DNA of 47,854 bases from a bacterium. Lineage in GTDB: Bacteria > Ratteibacteria > UBA8468 > B48-G9 > DSTR01. The position numbers were made by a program, and so were the translations under genes. The DNA is taken from positions 1-47,854 of the forward strand of contig JAKPFT010000082.1 of the NCBI GenBank assembly GCA_029551285.1. Reading direction: 5' to 3'. The number at the start of each line of letters is the position of its first letter. Within the stretch, counting starts at the first letter, position 1. Shown here piece by piece: positions 35,637-44,423 of the stretch. The notes beneath the pieces were generated by a model. That model worked only from the letters and a program-made list of their open reading frames with translations. It was not told the DNA's origin and did no database searches.

Positions 35637-37088
35637 TCATGGCTGACCCGGTTGAACCCTGCTTGGTTCTTCAGAAGGTCGCCAGATTTTCCATTTCACC
35701 GCGAGAACAAGTGGTGGTCCGATTTCCACTGACATCGTGGCCACCTGATAACCAGGCGCGTAGGAATGAAAAAGATAGTAGACCGTCAGAGCCAGAAGCC
35801 CGGTGAGAGAGAAAGTTAAAGCCACCAGAAGTATTCTCTTTTCCAGAGAAAGAATAGCCAGGGGCATCAACCAGGTGATGTACCAGGTAGCCCTGGCGGG
35901 AAGAACCACGACCAGCAAGAAGAAATACAACACAGCAGCGTGATAAAGAGATGAGTCCCAACTCCTGGTTTGCTTCCATGACTTCCAGGCCATCCAGATG
36001 AAACCACCAGAGAGAAAAAATTTCAGAAAGCGGGTCGCCAGTCCACAGTTTTTCGGTGAGAGAAGTTGCCAGCAATAATTCCACAGAAAGACAAAAGAGT
36101 GATGGTAATTTCCGGCTGTCCAGAAGGGACGGGCAAAGGTGGCCGGCCCCCGGTAAAAGGGTAGCCACACCAGAAAAGTGGCCAGAGCCATGAGCAGCAG
36201 TGAAAAAGGAACTTCCTTTTTGTTTTTGACCGTCTTCAAATAAAACGGCAGAAAAAGGACAGAAAACATTTTGACCAGGACCGAACCAGCCAGAGCCAGC
36301 GAGGAAAGAAATCTCCAATTCTTCAAAGATAGCCATATTCCCACCAGCAGCAAGAAAATCATAGCCGTATCATTGCTGCAGCCGGCTACGGCGTAAACGA
36401 GGAGGAGCGGATTCCAGCCATAGAGTAGCATTGCTCGTTGAGCCTGGTGCGGCCGGATGTGCTCTTCTATGGAGTAAATCAGCCAGGTATTGAGCAGGTG
36501 CAAAATCAGAGTAAAGAAGCGGAAAACGGCTATCTGTCCAAGGATATTGGCGCCCCCTAACAGGTACAACCCAGCCTCTATCCAGTGCCAGAGAGGCCCG
36601 TATGCCGAGGTGAAGTTTTGCCAGCCGACATAGCGGTAGAAGCAATCGTGAGCAAAGGCAGACGGTGGCGTAAAATACGGATTGGCCCTGTAGAGAGCAA
36701 CCATTTTCCCCTGAAAAATATAAAGAAAAACATCGTGATGCTTGCCGGGAGGAAAGAAAAAGAGCGTCGCACAGAAAAGAGCCGTGCCAAGCATAATGGC
36801 CCGGCGGGAAAAATTATCACTGTCTCTAATGCCAGCAAGATACGCCCAGCCAAAGAGTAAAATGACAAAAGCGTAAAAACTGCCAACCCACCAGCCGGTG
36901 AACAGCCACCCTGGCAAACCTGACAGCAACGAGACCAGCCAGTCAGGACAAAAGGGCAGGTAACGGCTGGCCAGGGAAATCACTCCCTCAGGCCCCTTTC
37001 GGGAAAGAGCAAAAAATACCTGAAACATCAGATAATTTAAACAGGCAAGTTCCATCAGCCATAAAGCAAGATTTTTTCTGGTTCTCAT
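35637..37088 (-). CDS. Polytopic membrane glycosyltransferase (GT87/mannosyltransferase-like)
   Basis: A 483-residue protein with many hydrophobic helices. A segment early in the sequence, HHDVFLYIFQGKMVALYRAN followed by PYFTPP and later YGPLWHWIEAG, matches the periplasmic loop pattern (acidic residue, 'NPY', 'YgPlW') of DUF2029/GT87 and related mannosyltransferases. Such enzymes use polyprenyl-phosphate sugars. The specific sugar and acceptor are not known. It begins within 4 nt of the end of the methyltransferase gene and is followed, 13 nt later, by the frameshifted GT39 gene. Confidence 0.68.
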   Translation of the reverse strand: MRTRKNLALWLMELACLNYLMFQVFFALSRKGPEGVISLASRYLPFCPDWLVSLLSGLPGWLFTGWWVGSFYAFVILLFGWAYLAGIRDSDNFSRRAIMLGTALFCATLFFFPPGKHHDVFLYIFQGKMVALYRANPYFTPPSAFAHDCFYRYVGWQNFTSAYGPLWHWIEAGLYLLGGANILGQIAVFRFFTLILHLLNTWLIYSIEEHIRPHQAQRAMLLYGWNPLLLVYAVAGCSNDTAMIFLLLVGIWLSLKNWRFLSSLALAGSVLVKMFSVLFLPFYLKTVKNKKEVPFSLLLMALATFLVWLPFYRGPATFARPFWTAGNYHHSFVFLWNYCWQLLSPKNCGLATRFLKFFLSGGFIWMAWKSWKQTRSWDSSLYHAAVLYFFLLVVVLPARATWYITWLMPLAILSLEKRILLVALTFSLTGLLALTVYYLFHSYAPGYQVATMSVEIGPPLVLAVKWKIWRPSEEPSRVQPGQP

Positions 37089-37948
37089 TTCTTTCGGTTG
37101 TCTGTGTTCACCTGTGCGTTTCCGGTAACAGCGGCCCCTGGCTTACATCCCAGCCCAACCAGGGACTTGCGCAGTCCCAGGACATCTTTCAACCGTTTCA
37201 CCTGAAAAAACAGATAGGAAGACAGCTGATTGCTGGAAAATTTTACCTGCCCTGAATGCTCCTTCACCTCCATAATTTTCACCTGCTTGAAACCTGCCCC
37301 CGCAAGCACCCGGGCCAGCGAAAGGGAATTAAAATGGTGCAACTGAGCAGGAACATGCAAAAGAGCACGGCTTTTGCCAGTAAAAGAAAACAACCTGGCC
37401 ATACGAAAAAGGCTAACTTGATGACAGGGCGTCTTCACCAGAATCAGACCGCCTGACTTTAGCAGTTTCCCTGCCGCAGCAAGATATTGGGGTGCTTCCG
37501 GCACATGAGCCAGTACATCCCAGAAGGTTACCAGGTCAAAACTGTTTTCAGGTAGCTTTACTTCTGTCAGTGGTCCTTCCGCAATAGTAAATCCGTGCTG
37601 CCGGCACCAGCTCACCGCAAAAGGAGATATTTCCTCGCCGAGAACCTGCCAGCCATTCCGGGCAGCCACTTCCAGAAAAATACCTGTCCCGCAACCAACA
37701 TCAAGCAGGCGGCCAGGTTTCGGCAGATATTTTTTCAGGGAACGAAAAAGACCGCTCAGATACTGCCCGCGAGAATCAGCGCAGGAAAGATACCAGCGCT
37801 GAAAGTAGTCCCGGTCATAAAGTGAGGCTGTTTGTTCCGGAAGGGGTTGAACCGAAACAGTCAAACAACGGCGGCACCGGTAAGCCCGATACTTCCCTTC
37901 CCGCCAGACCGGATAAGCCTCACCAGTGCAAAAAACGCATTTTTTCAT
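37085..37948 (-). CDS. Class I methyltransferase with N-terminal zinc ribbon
   Basis: A 287-residue protein from the ATG at 37948. The N-terminus carries a zinc ribbon (CVFC near the start and CRRC about 20 residues later), then the SAM motif LLDVGCGTGIFLEVAARNGW and the helper DLVTFWDVLAHVPEAPQY. This arrangement is known in methyltransferases found with O-antigen and secondary-cell-wall genes. The acceptor is unknown. The start overlaps the upstream glycosyltransferase by 29 nt; a longer start at 37987 is open but adds unconserved residues before the zinc ribbon. It overlaps the next gene by 4 nt. Confidence 0.8.
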   Translation of the reverse strand: MKKCVFCTGEAYPVWREGKYRAYRCRRCLTVSVQPLPEQTASLYDRDYFQRWYLSCADSRGQYLSGLFRSLKKYLPKPGRLLDVGCGTGIFLEVAARNGWQVLGEEISPFAVSWCRQHGFTIAEGPLTEVKLPENSFDLVTFWDVLAHVPEAPQYLAAAGKLLKSGGLILVKTPCHQVSLFRMARLFSFTGKSRALLHVPAQLHHFNSLSLARVLAGAGFKQVKIMEVKEHSGQVKFSSNQLSSYLFFQVKRLKDVLGLRKSLVGLGCKPGAAVTGNAQVNTDNRKK

Positions 37949-39164
37949 GTAACTTTTTCCATTTTTCCAGGAAGTAGAACCACCCATGGCTGGCCAGGAT
38001 GATGAGAAACGGCTCCAGTGGCATGCGGTAGCGAATAATGGCTCGCACTAAAATGTAGGTTCCGGAATAGTAGAAAATGAGAAAGTAAAGCAGGCTGAGT
38101 CGCCGCCAGCGTAACCTGGCGGCCACGGCGCCCAGCAGAGCCAGCACGAAAATGGGGCCGGTATAGCCCAGGCTAAGAATCTGGTGCCACCTGGTATAAG
38201 CCTCACCGGGACCGGAAACAGTGAAAGGAAAAGGTCGCCAGAAATTCAAAAACCGCCGTCCCACATAAGAACAAAATTTCCCTGGATGGGCTCTGATAAA
38301 GGCGATGGCTCTTGAAGAAAGAAGCCTGGTGGCTTCCAGCTCAGAGAGCCGACCGACTTCTTGCGGGTCATAGGTAAAAGCAGTTCCGCTGGGTTCCACA
38401 GTGAAAGAGTACGGGTTGTTATTAATATAAAGAGCCTGTCCGGAGTCGGTGGAATGGAGCAGAAAAACTCCATGAAGCCTCCAGTTTCTCCAGAGCCACG
38501 GACTCACCGTCAAACCCGTGGCGATAACAAGAAGACAAAAGGAAGACCACACTTTCTTTTTTTCTAACTTCATCAGGCCCAACCAGATCAGGACAAAGAC
38601 AAAAAACATTACCATAATCGTTCGGCACAAGATGCTGGTGCCAAGCCAGAATCCCGACAACAACCACCAGCCAGGCCTATCTCTGGCGATGGCCACCAGC
38701 AGACTAAGGACGAGGGACAGCAGACACGCCATCGTCAGCGTTTCTGGAGCCAGATACCCGGTGAAAAAAATGAAGGTGGGATAGACCGCGCACAATAAAC
38801 TGGCCAGACAAGCTTCCCGTTTACCAAAGACTTCTTTTGTTATAAGGTAAACAAGAAAGACCGAGACCGTGCTCAACACAGCCAGACCCATTTTTGCCAC
38901 CAGGTAACTGTGGCCGAAAAGATAATAAAGACCAGCAAGAAACAGAGGAAAAAGTGGCGGCCGCCAGGAATAGTAAGGTACGCCGGAAGGAATAAACGGA
39001 TTGGCGATGACATAGCCCCGTCCGGCAACCAGATTGCAGGCCAGTTCGTCCCACCAGTCTGTCCAGACATTAACGGTGTTATCCTGACGGAGTATCCAGA
39101 CGACCCGCAGGAGCAAAGCCACAACCAGCACCCCACCCGGGAACCATCCATTCTTTTTCATCAT
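37920..39164 (-). CDS. GT39-like membrane glycosyltransferase
   Basis: A 414-residue polytopic protein starting at 39164 with ATGATG, overlapping the GT2 stop by 4 nt. After the first helix the periplasmic loop has VNVWTDWWDELACNLVAG and YYSWRPPLFPLFLAGLYYLF, the acidic and Pro-Pro pattern of GT39/PMT_2 proteins. About ten helices follow. Paralogous to the 399-residue gene at 40631 (same YRMPLEPFLIIL-type ending, there YRVAVEPFVIIF). Predicted to take a sugar from a polyprenyl-phosphate donor. Confidence 0.75.
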   Translation of the reverse strand: MMKKNGWFPGGVLVVALLLRVVWILRQDNTVNVWTDWWDELACNLVAGRGYVIANPFIPSGVPYYSWRPPLFPLFLAGLYYLFGHSYLVAKMGLAVLSTVSVFLVYLITKEVFGKREACLASLLCAVYPTFIFFTGYLAPETLTMACLLSLVLSLLVAIARDRPGWWLLSGFWLGTSILCRTIMVMFFVFVLIWLGLMKLEKKKVWSSFCLLVIATGLTVSPWLWRNWRLHGVFLLHSTDSGQALYINNNPYSFTVEPSGTAFTYDPQEVGRLSELEATRLLSSRAIAFIRAHPGKFCSYVGRRFLNFWRPFPFTVSGPGEAYTRWHQILSLGYTGPIFVLALLGAVAARLRWRRLSLLYFLIFYYSGTYILVRAIIRYRMPLEPFLIILASHGWFYFLEKWKKLHEKMRFLHW

Positions 39165-39943
39165 CCATCCGGGAAAAATACGCAAGGAAGCCTTTCCGCC
39201 TCCAGCCTTTTTTGTCGGGCGGCCGTCAGGTCGCCAGCACGAGGATAAAAAATCTTTCGCCACATCCGCATAACACTGAGAAAGGTAGCCGGGATATGAC
39301 CCGGCCGGATACTGGAAGTGCCGCGCTTTCTGGGTAGATGCTTCACCGGACGCTGAGCTATCTTAAAATGGCCCAGACGAGCCCGCACCATCAATTCAGT
39401 ATCCACAAAAAAGTCGTCACTCTCCAGTTCCAGTTGTTTCAACACGGCCTGACGAAACAATTTAAAGGAACAGTCAATATCCTTAAGGTGAAGTCCGAAC
39501 AAATATCTGATAAGAAGGTTGTAACCTCTGGAAAGGAAAAGACGAATCAGAGCATCCCGACGTTGCTGCCGGTAGCCGACAACAATGTCATATCGTTTGA
39601 TGAGGGGTAAGAAGTCGGCCAGTTCCCTCAGGTCAAATTGATTATCCGCATCGGTGTAAAACACAAGCTTGCCTGAAGCATTGAACAGCCCTGTACGAAG
39701 GGCCGCTCCATATCCCCGGTTAACCCGGTGGTGATAGACCCGCACCCGACCTGCCTGGAGTCGGGCCAAACGGTCAGCCTTCTCTCCGGTTCGGTCAGTA
39801 CTACCATCGTCAACAATCACTACCTCGTAATCGGAAAACAAACCCTCAAGTACCGAAAGCGCTGTCGTGACTGCCTGCTCAACATTGTCTTCTTCGTTAT
39901 AAGCCGGCAGCACCACAGAAATTTCCAGTTCCTTTGTTTTCAT
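39161..39943 (-). CDS. Dolichyl-phosphate-type GT2 glycosyltransferase
   Basis: A 260-residue GT2 with VVLPAYNEEDNVEQ, VVIVDDGSTDRTGE, the metal site FYTDADNQFD and the later DIDCSFKLFR that is typical of polyprenyl-phosphate sugar synthases. No C-terminal transmembrane helices are seen. It overlaps the following GT39-like gene by 4 nt, so donor synthase and user are probably co-produced. It lies 4 nt downstream of another GT2. Confidence 0.82.
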   Translation of the reverse strand: MKTKELEISVVLPAYNEEDNVEQAVTTALSVLEGLFSDYEVVIVDDGSTDRTGEKADRLARLQAGRVRVYHHRVNRGYGAALRTGLFNASGKLVFYTDADNQFDLRELADFLPLIKRYDIVVGYRQQRRDALIRLFLSRGYNLLIRYLFGLHLKDIDCSFKLFRQAVLKQLELESDDFFVDTELMVRARLGHFKIAQRPVKHLPRKRGTSSIRPGHIPATFLSVMRMWRKIFYPRAGDLTAARQKRLEAERLPCVFFPDG

Positions 39944-39947
39944 CTTC

Positions 39948-40634
39948 TCACCGATTAAACCGGTAGCGGATCAGAGTCCAGATGGCCACCAGACCATCCC
40001 GCCAGGAAATTTTCTTCCCCTGTTCCAATGTCCGCGGATAATAACGAATGGGCAATTCCACGATTTTCACACCCTGCCGGCTCACCTTAGCGGTCACCTC
40101 CGGGCAGAATTCAAAACCGCGACACTTCAAAGAAAGGGAACGCAGCACCTCGGTGCGAAACATTTTATAACAGGTGGGCTCATCGGTAAGGCTGGTGCCA
40201 TAAAGCAGATTGGTAAGCCAGGAAAGAAATCTGCCCCCCAGGTAAAAAGAAAACGAAGACTTTGGATTCCTGCCCAGAACTCGCGAACCGTAAACTACCC
40301 TGGCTTCGCCTCTGATAATCGGCTGGATTAGCCTGACCAGATCCATGGGCTCGTACTCTAAATCAGCATCCTGAATGACCACAACCTCACCGGTCACCTT
40401 TTCCATTCCCCTTCTGATGGCAGCCCCCTTGCCTCTGTTTCTCCCCTGATAGACAAACACCAGGTCCGCGGATGATTTTTTCTCCAGTTCCTTCAGAAGT
40501 TCCCTGGTACCATCCGTACTGCCGTCATCCACAACAATAATCTCTTTTTCCAGTGGCACGGCCCTGACTTTTTCCAGGAGAGCAAGGAGCGTTGCTTTCT
40601 CGTTATACACCGGTATGATAATGGAAAGTCTCAT
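39948..40634 (-). CDS. Dolichyl-phosphate mannose synthase-like GT2
   Basis: A 228-residue GT2 starting at the ATG at 40634, which overlaps the upstream stop by 4 nt; a GTG at 40646 is an alternative. Motifs: IIPVYNEKATLL, VVDDGSTDGT, VIQDADLEYEP, and DEPTCYKMF followed by FEFCPEVTAKV. These match small bacterial DPM1-like enzymes. It is the second GT2 next to two GT39-like genes, so the block seems to hold two donor-synthase/transferase pairs. Sugar unknown. Confidence 0.82.
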   Translation of the reverse strand: MRLSIIIPVYNEKATLLALLEKVRAVPLEKEIIVVDDGSTDGTRELLKELEKKSSADLVFVYQGRNRGKGAAIRRGMEKVTGEVVVIQDADLEYEPMDLVRLIQPIIRGEARVVYGSRVLGRNPKSSFSFYLGGRFLSWLTNLLYGTSLTDEPTCYKMFRTEVLRSLSLKCRGFEFCPEVTAKVSRQGVKIVELPIRYYPRTLEQGKKISWRDGLVAIWTLIRYRFNR

Positions 40635-41830
40635 TCTCCTGCCCACCTTATCGTTTGCTTCTTTCTTAACTTTACCGTCTCTCTGACCAGAGCCACCAGA
40701 TAAAACCAGCCGTTAGCGCTGAAAATAATGACAAAGGGTTCCACCGCCACCCGGTAGCGGATGGAAGCCAAATAAATTACGTGGAACAGGGTAAAGAAAA
40801 TAATAACCCCGTGAAGCAACCAGGCTTTTCGCTGAGCAAGACTAACCCAGAATCCAAGCACAAAAAAAGGCACAAGCACCCCGAAAGAAAAAACGCTTAC
40901 TGCCCGATAGAGAGGCTTCACAAACTCCTTGGCGTTGGGGACAACATTCCAGAAACGTTTGAACTTGTTCTGCAGCAGCCAGAGGTATCTCCGGGGATTT
41001 TCCCTGATAACTTTCATGGTTTCCCGGTAAAGAAATTTATCCCGTTCTCCCTCGGATATTTTGCCCACTTCCTCCGGAAATATCCGGCAGGGACCGCCTT
41101 CGGAATGGAGATTGTTACCTTCCCAGAAAACCCATCCCCCCATCGTAGTACCGGGTACGAACCTGCCCAGCAGGAGATAGTTACGAATTACCCAGGGCAG
41201 AAGGACCAAACCAAAGAGGACGGCGGTAATAGCCAGTAGTTTGATTTCCTGCCATTTTCTCTGGCGTGATAGCCAGACCAGCAGAAGCGCCAGCGGAACA
41301 AACGCCTGCATGGTCGGTCGACACAGACCGGCCAGACCGAGAGCCAGCCCGGCCCTGACCGCCCTGAAGGTATCCGGGGCTTCCGTCATGACCACCAGTT
41401 CCCACAGACTCCAGACTATCAGAAAAATAAAGACGGTCTCGGTTAGCAAAAACCCTGTATAAAAAATAAAGAAGGGATATCCGCAAGAAAACCAGCCAGC
41501 CAGCTGCCCTACCTGGCTGGAAAAAACTCTTTTGCCGAGCCAGAAGATAAATACGACGGTCGCCGTTGAAACCACTGCCTGAAAAATTCTAATCGCTAAG
41601 AGGTTTCCGCGGCAGGCCATCAGAACTGAAATAATCAGCGGGTACAGTGGCGGCCGAAAAGCCTTCCAGTTCTCATTGACCACCAATCCGTGACCGCTGA
41701 GAAAGTTCTCGGCCACGCGCCAGTATTCAAACTCATCATCAAACTTCAGGTGCGGCGGCAAACTCAGCACGAAAGTCAACCGCAAAATCAAACTGACTGC
41801 CACAAGCCAAAAAATCTTCTTTCTCTCCAT
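40631..41830 (-). CDS. GT39-like membrane glycosyltransferase
   Basis: A 399-residue polytopic protein. The first helix is followed by LKFDDEFEYWRVAENFLSGH and KAFRPPLYPLIIS, the acidic and Pro-Pro loop of GT39/PMT_2 enzymes. It is paralogous to the gene at 37920. Its start lies inside the end of the deacetylase gene (43 nt overlap). Substrate unknown. Confidence 0.75.
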   Translation of the reverse strand: MERKKIFWLVAVSLILRLTFVLSLPPHLKFDDEFEYWRVAENFLSGHGLVVNENWKAFRPPLYPLIISVLMACRGNLLAIRIFQAVVSTATVVFIFWLGKRVFSSQVGQLAGWFSCGYPFFIFYTGFLLTETVFIFLIVWSLWELVVMTEAPDTFRAVRAGLALGLAGLCRPTMQAFVPLALLLVWLSRQRKWQEIKLLAITAVLFGLVLLPWVIRNYLLLGRFVPGTTMGGWVFWEGNNLHSEGGPCRIFPEEVGKISEGERDKFLYRETMKVIRENPRRYLWLLQNKFKRFWNVVPNAKEFVKPLYRAVSVFSFGVLVPFFVLGFWVSLAQRKAWLLHGVIIFFTLFHVIYLASIRYRVAVEPFVIIFSANGWFYLVALVRETVKLRKKQTIRWAGE

Positions 41831-42516
41831 GTTCCCATTCCCAGTTTCGCCAGGAAAGCAATCTGGCCGGTCTGACCATAGACACCTGTTCGGGGAAGGC
41901 TGTAAGGGGAAACAGGGGGCATCCTCCGGCTGGTGACCATACCGGCAAGATAACCGGCCTGCCTGACCAGGGAGACCACTGTTTCATTGTAGTCCCCGTA
42001 AGGATAGCAGAAAAACTCCACACTCTGCCCCAGTTTTTCCTGCAAAAGCCTCCTGGAATCGGAAATTTCTCTTCTGGCTTCCTCAGGCGACAGGGTTGTG
42101 AGCCGCCGATGGGTTAACCCGTGCGAACCAAAGATAACGCCCTTCTGGCTCATTTCCTCTATTTCCGACCAGGTAAGAAAACGGTCGCGCACCGAATCAT
42201 GATAACGCGGCAACAGATAATGGCTGCTGATGTAGCCAGCGTTCACAAAAACTATGGGGGGAACATTAAATTCTCTGAGAATGGGCCAGGCAAACCAGAA
42301 GTTGTCAGCATAACCGTCATCAAAAGTAATCAGAAACCAGCGTTTCCCCTTTAACTTTTCAGGACCCGACCTGATCTCTTCAAGAAGCAGACCGGGTGGA
42401 AGCGGCTGCCAACCTCCGGTGAGAAGAAATTTAACCTGCCGCTGGAATTTTTCCGGGGAAACACTCAAAGCATCTCTTGAATACCAGGGATTCACCCGAT
42501 GATAGGCCAGAATCAC
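41788..42516 (-). CDS. Polysaccharide deacetylase (NodB-like, CE4)
   Basis: A 242-residue protein with a GTG start at 42514-42516, preceded by GGGAGGGG. All CE4 motifs are seen: TFDDGYADN (Asp66, Asp67), the His-x3-His metal site SHGLTH (His132, His136), and FCYPYGDYN (about 169-177). No signal peptide is seen, so either it acts in the cytoplasm on a lipid-linked precursor or export is by another route. First gene of this minus-strand glycan block. Confidence 0.9.
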   Translation of the reverse strand: MILAYHRVNPWYSRDALSVSPEKFQRQVKFLLTGGWQPLPPGLLLEEIRSGPEKLKGKRWFLITFDDGYADNFWFAWPILREFNVPPIVFVNAGYISSHYLLPRYHDSVRDRFLTWSEIEEMSQKGVIFGSHGLTHRRLTTLSPEEARREISDSRRLLQEKLGQSVEFFCYPYGDYNETVVSLVRQAGYLAGMVTSRRMPPVSPYSLPRTGVYGQTGQIAFLAKLGMGTWRERRFFGLWQSV

Positions 42517-42649
42517 TGCCCCTCCCTTTTTCCAACCGGTCCTGTGAAAAAGTTCAAGTTGTTTTTTAGCCTTTTGCTGTTTCTGTCAATGGTTTTGCAA
42601 CTTTTTGCTTTCCCTCACTCTCCCCTCCCAACACTATCAAAAAAGGAAG

Positions 42650-42855
42650 GGGACAGCTGGCGAACGATTTGCGAAGGCACAGTTACAAGACAAGACGAAA
42701 AGCGGCAGCGTTCGGTAAGCGGACCGGATAATTCCATCCGGGACGCAATACCTTACTCGGCGGTGTCTGAATTCGCCACCTGGCGAATGAGTTCGCCGAG
42801 CAACCGATTTCGGCGTAGTCCTTGTCTGTGCCGAAGCACTCTGAGTGAGCCAGTT
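42650..42855. other. Highly structured intergenic element (nested inverted repeats)
   Basis: In the 387-bp gap between the deacetylase and the next gene, several complementary pairs nest inside one another: CTGGC/GCCAG (42657-42661 with 42849-42853), GGCACAG plus ACAAG with CTTGT-CTGTGCC (42676-42689 with 42821-42832), TCGGT/ACCGA (42712-42716 with 42803-42807), a CCGGAT hairpin (42724-42741), CTCGGCG/CGCCGAG (42756-42762 with 42794-42800) and the hairpin ATTCGCC-ACCT-GGCGAAT (42771-42788). The pattern suggests a multibranched RNA or a small mobile repeat. No known RNA family is recognised and the strand is undecided. The rest of the gap holds a possible but poorly spaced promoter (TTGACA with a 15-nt spacer, 42563-42589, minus strand) and poly-pyrimidine flanks. 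Confidence 0.5.
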
Positions 42856-42903
42856 CGTTCCCTTTCTTTTCATTCTTCTTTTATTCCTTTTTTGACACTA
42901 CCT

Positions 42904-43644
42904 CTAATCCTTTGGTTGGCCCGTCACTTCGGCCAGAAAAGCATACAGTGTCTGAATCGTTACTATTTCCAGGAAACCCAGGGCAGCTGCCCGGGCAATG
43001 TTGTCTGTCAGCGCGGTCGCCGTCTGGCTATTATACAACCTGGGGACGACTATCACAAATCCCCACGGTACCGCCAGAATTCCCAGCAGGACAACCAGGC
43101 TGGCCAGGTGGTGACGAACCAGGTTGATACTGGTGAGCATGGCCTGGAAAACCGGTTTGTTTTCAGCGATGATAATCAGCGGCGCCAGAAAAGTGGCCAG
43201 CAGAAAATAGGCGCCGACCGAGAGCCAGACCAGCGCCAGGACAAAAAAAGCCGCGGCGGTCAGCAGGTTTGTAGAGGCAATGGCGGTCAGAGTGGTGGAA
43301 GCCATGGCGGCGAGGAACAGGCCGGCCATACCAAGCGCCACCTTGAAGAAAAGTACCGGTGCAAAAAAAGCCAGACCCTGGCGCCAGCAACCCGTCCAGG
43401 GAAGGAACTGGTGAAAAGAAAAATCCTTCAGAGCAGAATAAACACAGCAGGAAAGGTAGTTGTCCATCAGGAAAGCAGGAAAAAGATAAGCCAGCAAACG
43501 GCCGTCAGTGGCCAGAGCTTCCACCGACTTATTACTGAAGGGTAACGACTGCAACAGCAACCAGATGACGATTACGGCCAGGAGCACCAGATGGCCGGCA
43601 GTAAAAAGGAGACCCTTCCTCAGGAAAGGCAACGTTTTTCCCAT
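42904..43644 (-). CDS. Uncharacterised polytopic membrane protein
   Basis: A 246-residue protein starting at the ATG at 43644. A start at 43710 is open but extends into the divergent promoter region. About six hydrophobic helices are visible (HLVLLAVIVIWLLLQ; FKVALGMAGLFLAAMAS; AFFVLALVWLSVGAYFLLA; LVVLLGILAVPWGFVIVV). I do not recognise the family. It stands alone on this strand: the next minus-strand gene is beyond the structured intergenic element. A TAAAAT -10-like box at 43659-43664 would give a leader of only about 8 nt. Confidence 0.65.
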   Translation of the reverse strand: MGKTLPFLRKGLLFTAGHLVLLAVIVIWLLLQSLPFSNKSVEALATDGRLLAYLFPAFLMDNYLSCCVYSALKDFSFHQFLPWTGCWRQGLAFFAPVLFFKVALGMAGLFLAAMASTTLTAIASTNLLTAAAFFVLALVWLSVGAYFLLATFLAPLIIIAENKPVFQAMLTSINLVRHHLASLVVLLGILAVPWGFVIVVPRLYNSQTATALTDNIARAAALGFLEIVTIQTLYAFLAEVTGQPKD

Positions 43645-43691
43645 GATTTTGCCACCATATTTTAATCCATCCGGACATTTCTGGCGAGCTC

Positions 43692-43720
43692 TTGACAGCG
43701 CCTGGCGCAATATGTTAAAA
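43692..43720 (+). promoter_or_regulatory. Candidate promoter with internal palindrome for the HEAT-repeat gene
   Basis: A perfect TTGACA (43692-43697), a 17-nt spacer and TTAAAA (43715-43720; 3 of 6). The spacer holds GCGCC-T-GGCGC (43698-43708), a perfect inverted repeat that could be a repressor site. The predicted start, 43727, is one base before the ATG at 43728, giving an almost leaderless mRNA. An AGAGG sits too close to the ATG to be a normal SD. Confidence 0.42.
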
Positions 43721-43727
43721 GAGAGGT

Positions 43728-44423
43728 ATGGAAGATATAAGGATTTTTTATCAAAGGCTTACCAGGCAGAAAAGAATTATCTTCTGGGTAACGGTTGCCG
43801 TTATATTCCTTTCCCTGCTCAGATTTGGTGTCTGGATTGGCACCAGGAATAAAAGGCCTACCCCCAAAACCTATCTCAAGCAACTGCGTAGCCGGAATAA
43901 GGATGCCAGGTTAAGCGCGATTTATTCTGCGGGCAGGCTGGGTTTAAAAGATACTGTACCGGTTCTGGTAGAGATCGTGGAGACTGACCCTGATGTTCAT
44001 GTCAGAAGGATGGCCGCGGCCAGCTTGGGCCGTCTTGACCAGGATAAACTCTTTGAACTCTTCAACAGTCAAAATAGACAAACAAAAGACCTGGCTCTGG
44101 AGACCCTGGCCAAGTTAGATAAAAAGAATGTTCTCCGCCTCTTTGATAAAATAGAGCAGCAGGATAAAGAAACACAGGGAAAACTTTTGGACTATGCCAG
44201 TTCGTTGAATGAGCCAGAACTGGCCGAAAAACTGCTGAGTTTTGCGGAAGACACTAAGAAACCGTTAGAACTGAGAACGAAATGCCTGGAATTGCTGAAA
44301 ACGAAGGCTACCTTAGAGATGGAAAGCCGGCTGATGAACCTGATGTACAACGACCCGGAAGAAGAAGTGAAAAAGCTGGCCAAAGAGGTCATAGCCATTA
44401 TCAGAGGAGGCAAAAAGTCATGA
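43728..44423 (+). CDS. Membrane-anchored HEAT-repeat protein
   Basis: A 231-residue protein with a short cytoplasmic N-terminus, one transmembrane helix (RIIFWVTVAVIFLSLLRFGV, about 16-35), then helical HEAT repeats from about 45 to the end (LKQLRSRNKDARLSAIYSAG; VLVEIVETDPDVHVRRMAAA; LMYNDPEEEVKKLAKEVIAI). HEAT proteins act as protein-binding scaffolds. The stop overlaps the start of the prepilin-like gene (ATGA), which suggests the two work together. No family with a defined function is recognised. Confidence 0.75.
   Translation: MEDIRIFYQRLTRQKRIIFWVTVAVIFLSLLRFGVWIGTRNKRPTPKTYLKQLRSRNKDARLSAIYSAGRLGLKDTVPVLVEIVETDPDVHVRRMAAASLGRLDQDKLFELFNSQNRQTKDLALETLAKLDKKNVLRLFDKIEQQDKETQGKLLDYASSLNEPELAEKLLSFAEDTKKPLELRTKCLELLKTKATLEMESRLMNLMYNDPEEEVKKLAKEVIAIIRGGKKS

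Noticed and set aside
42650-42855. RNase P RNA, tmRNA, 6S RNA or cobalamin riboswitch
   Set aside because: None of the conserved sequence blocks of these RNAs can be found on either strand.
42499-43545. 348-codon open frame on the plus strand
   Set aside because: It spans the structured intergenic element and the antisense of a membrane protein; its product has the biased composition expected from antisense reading.
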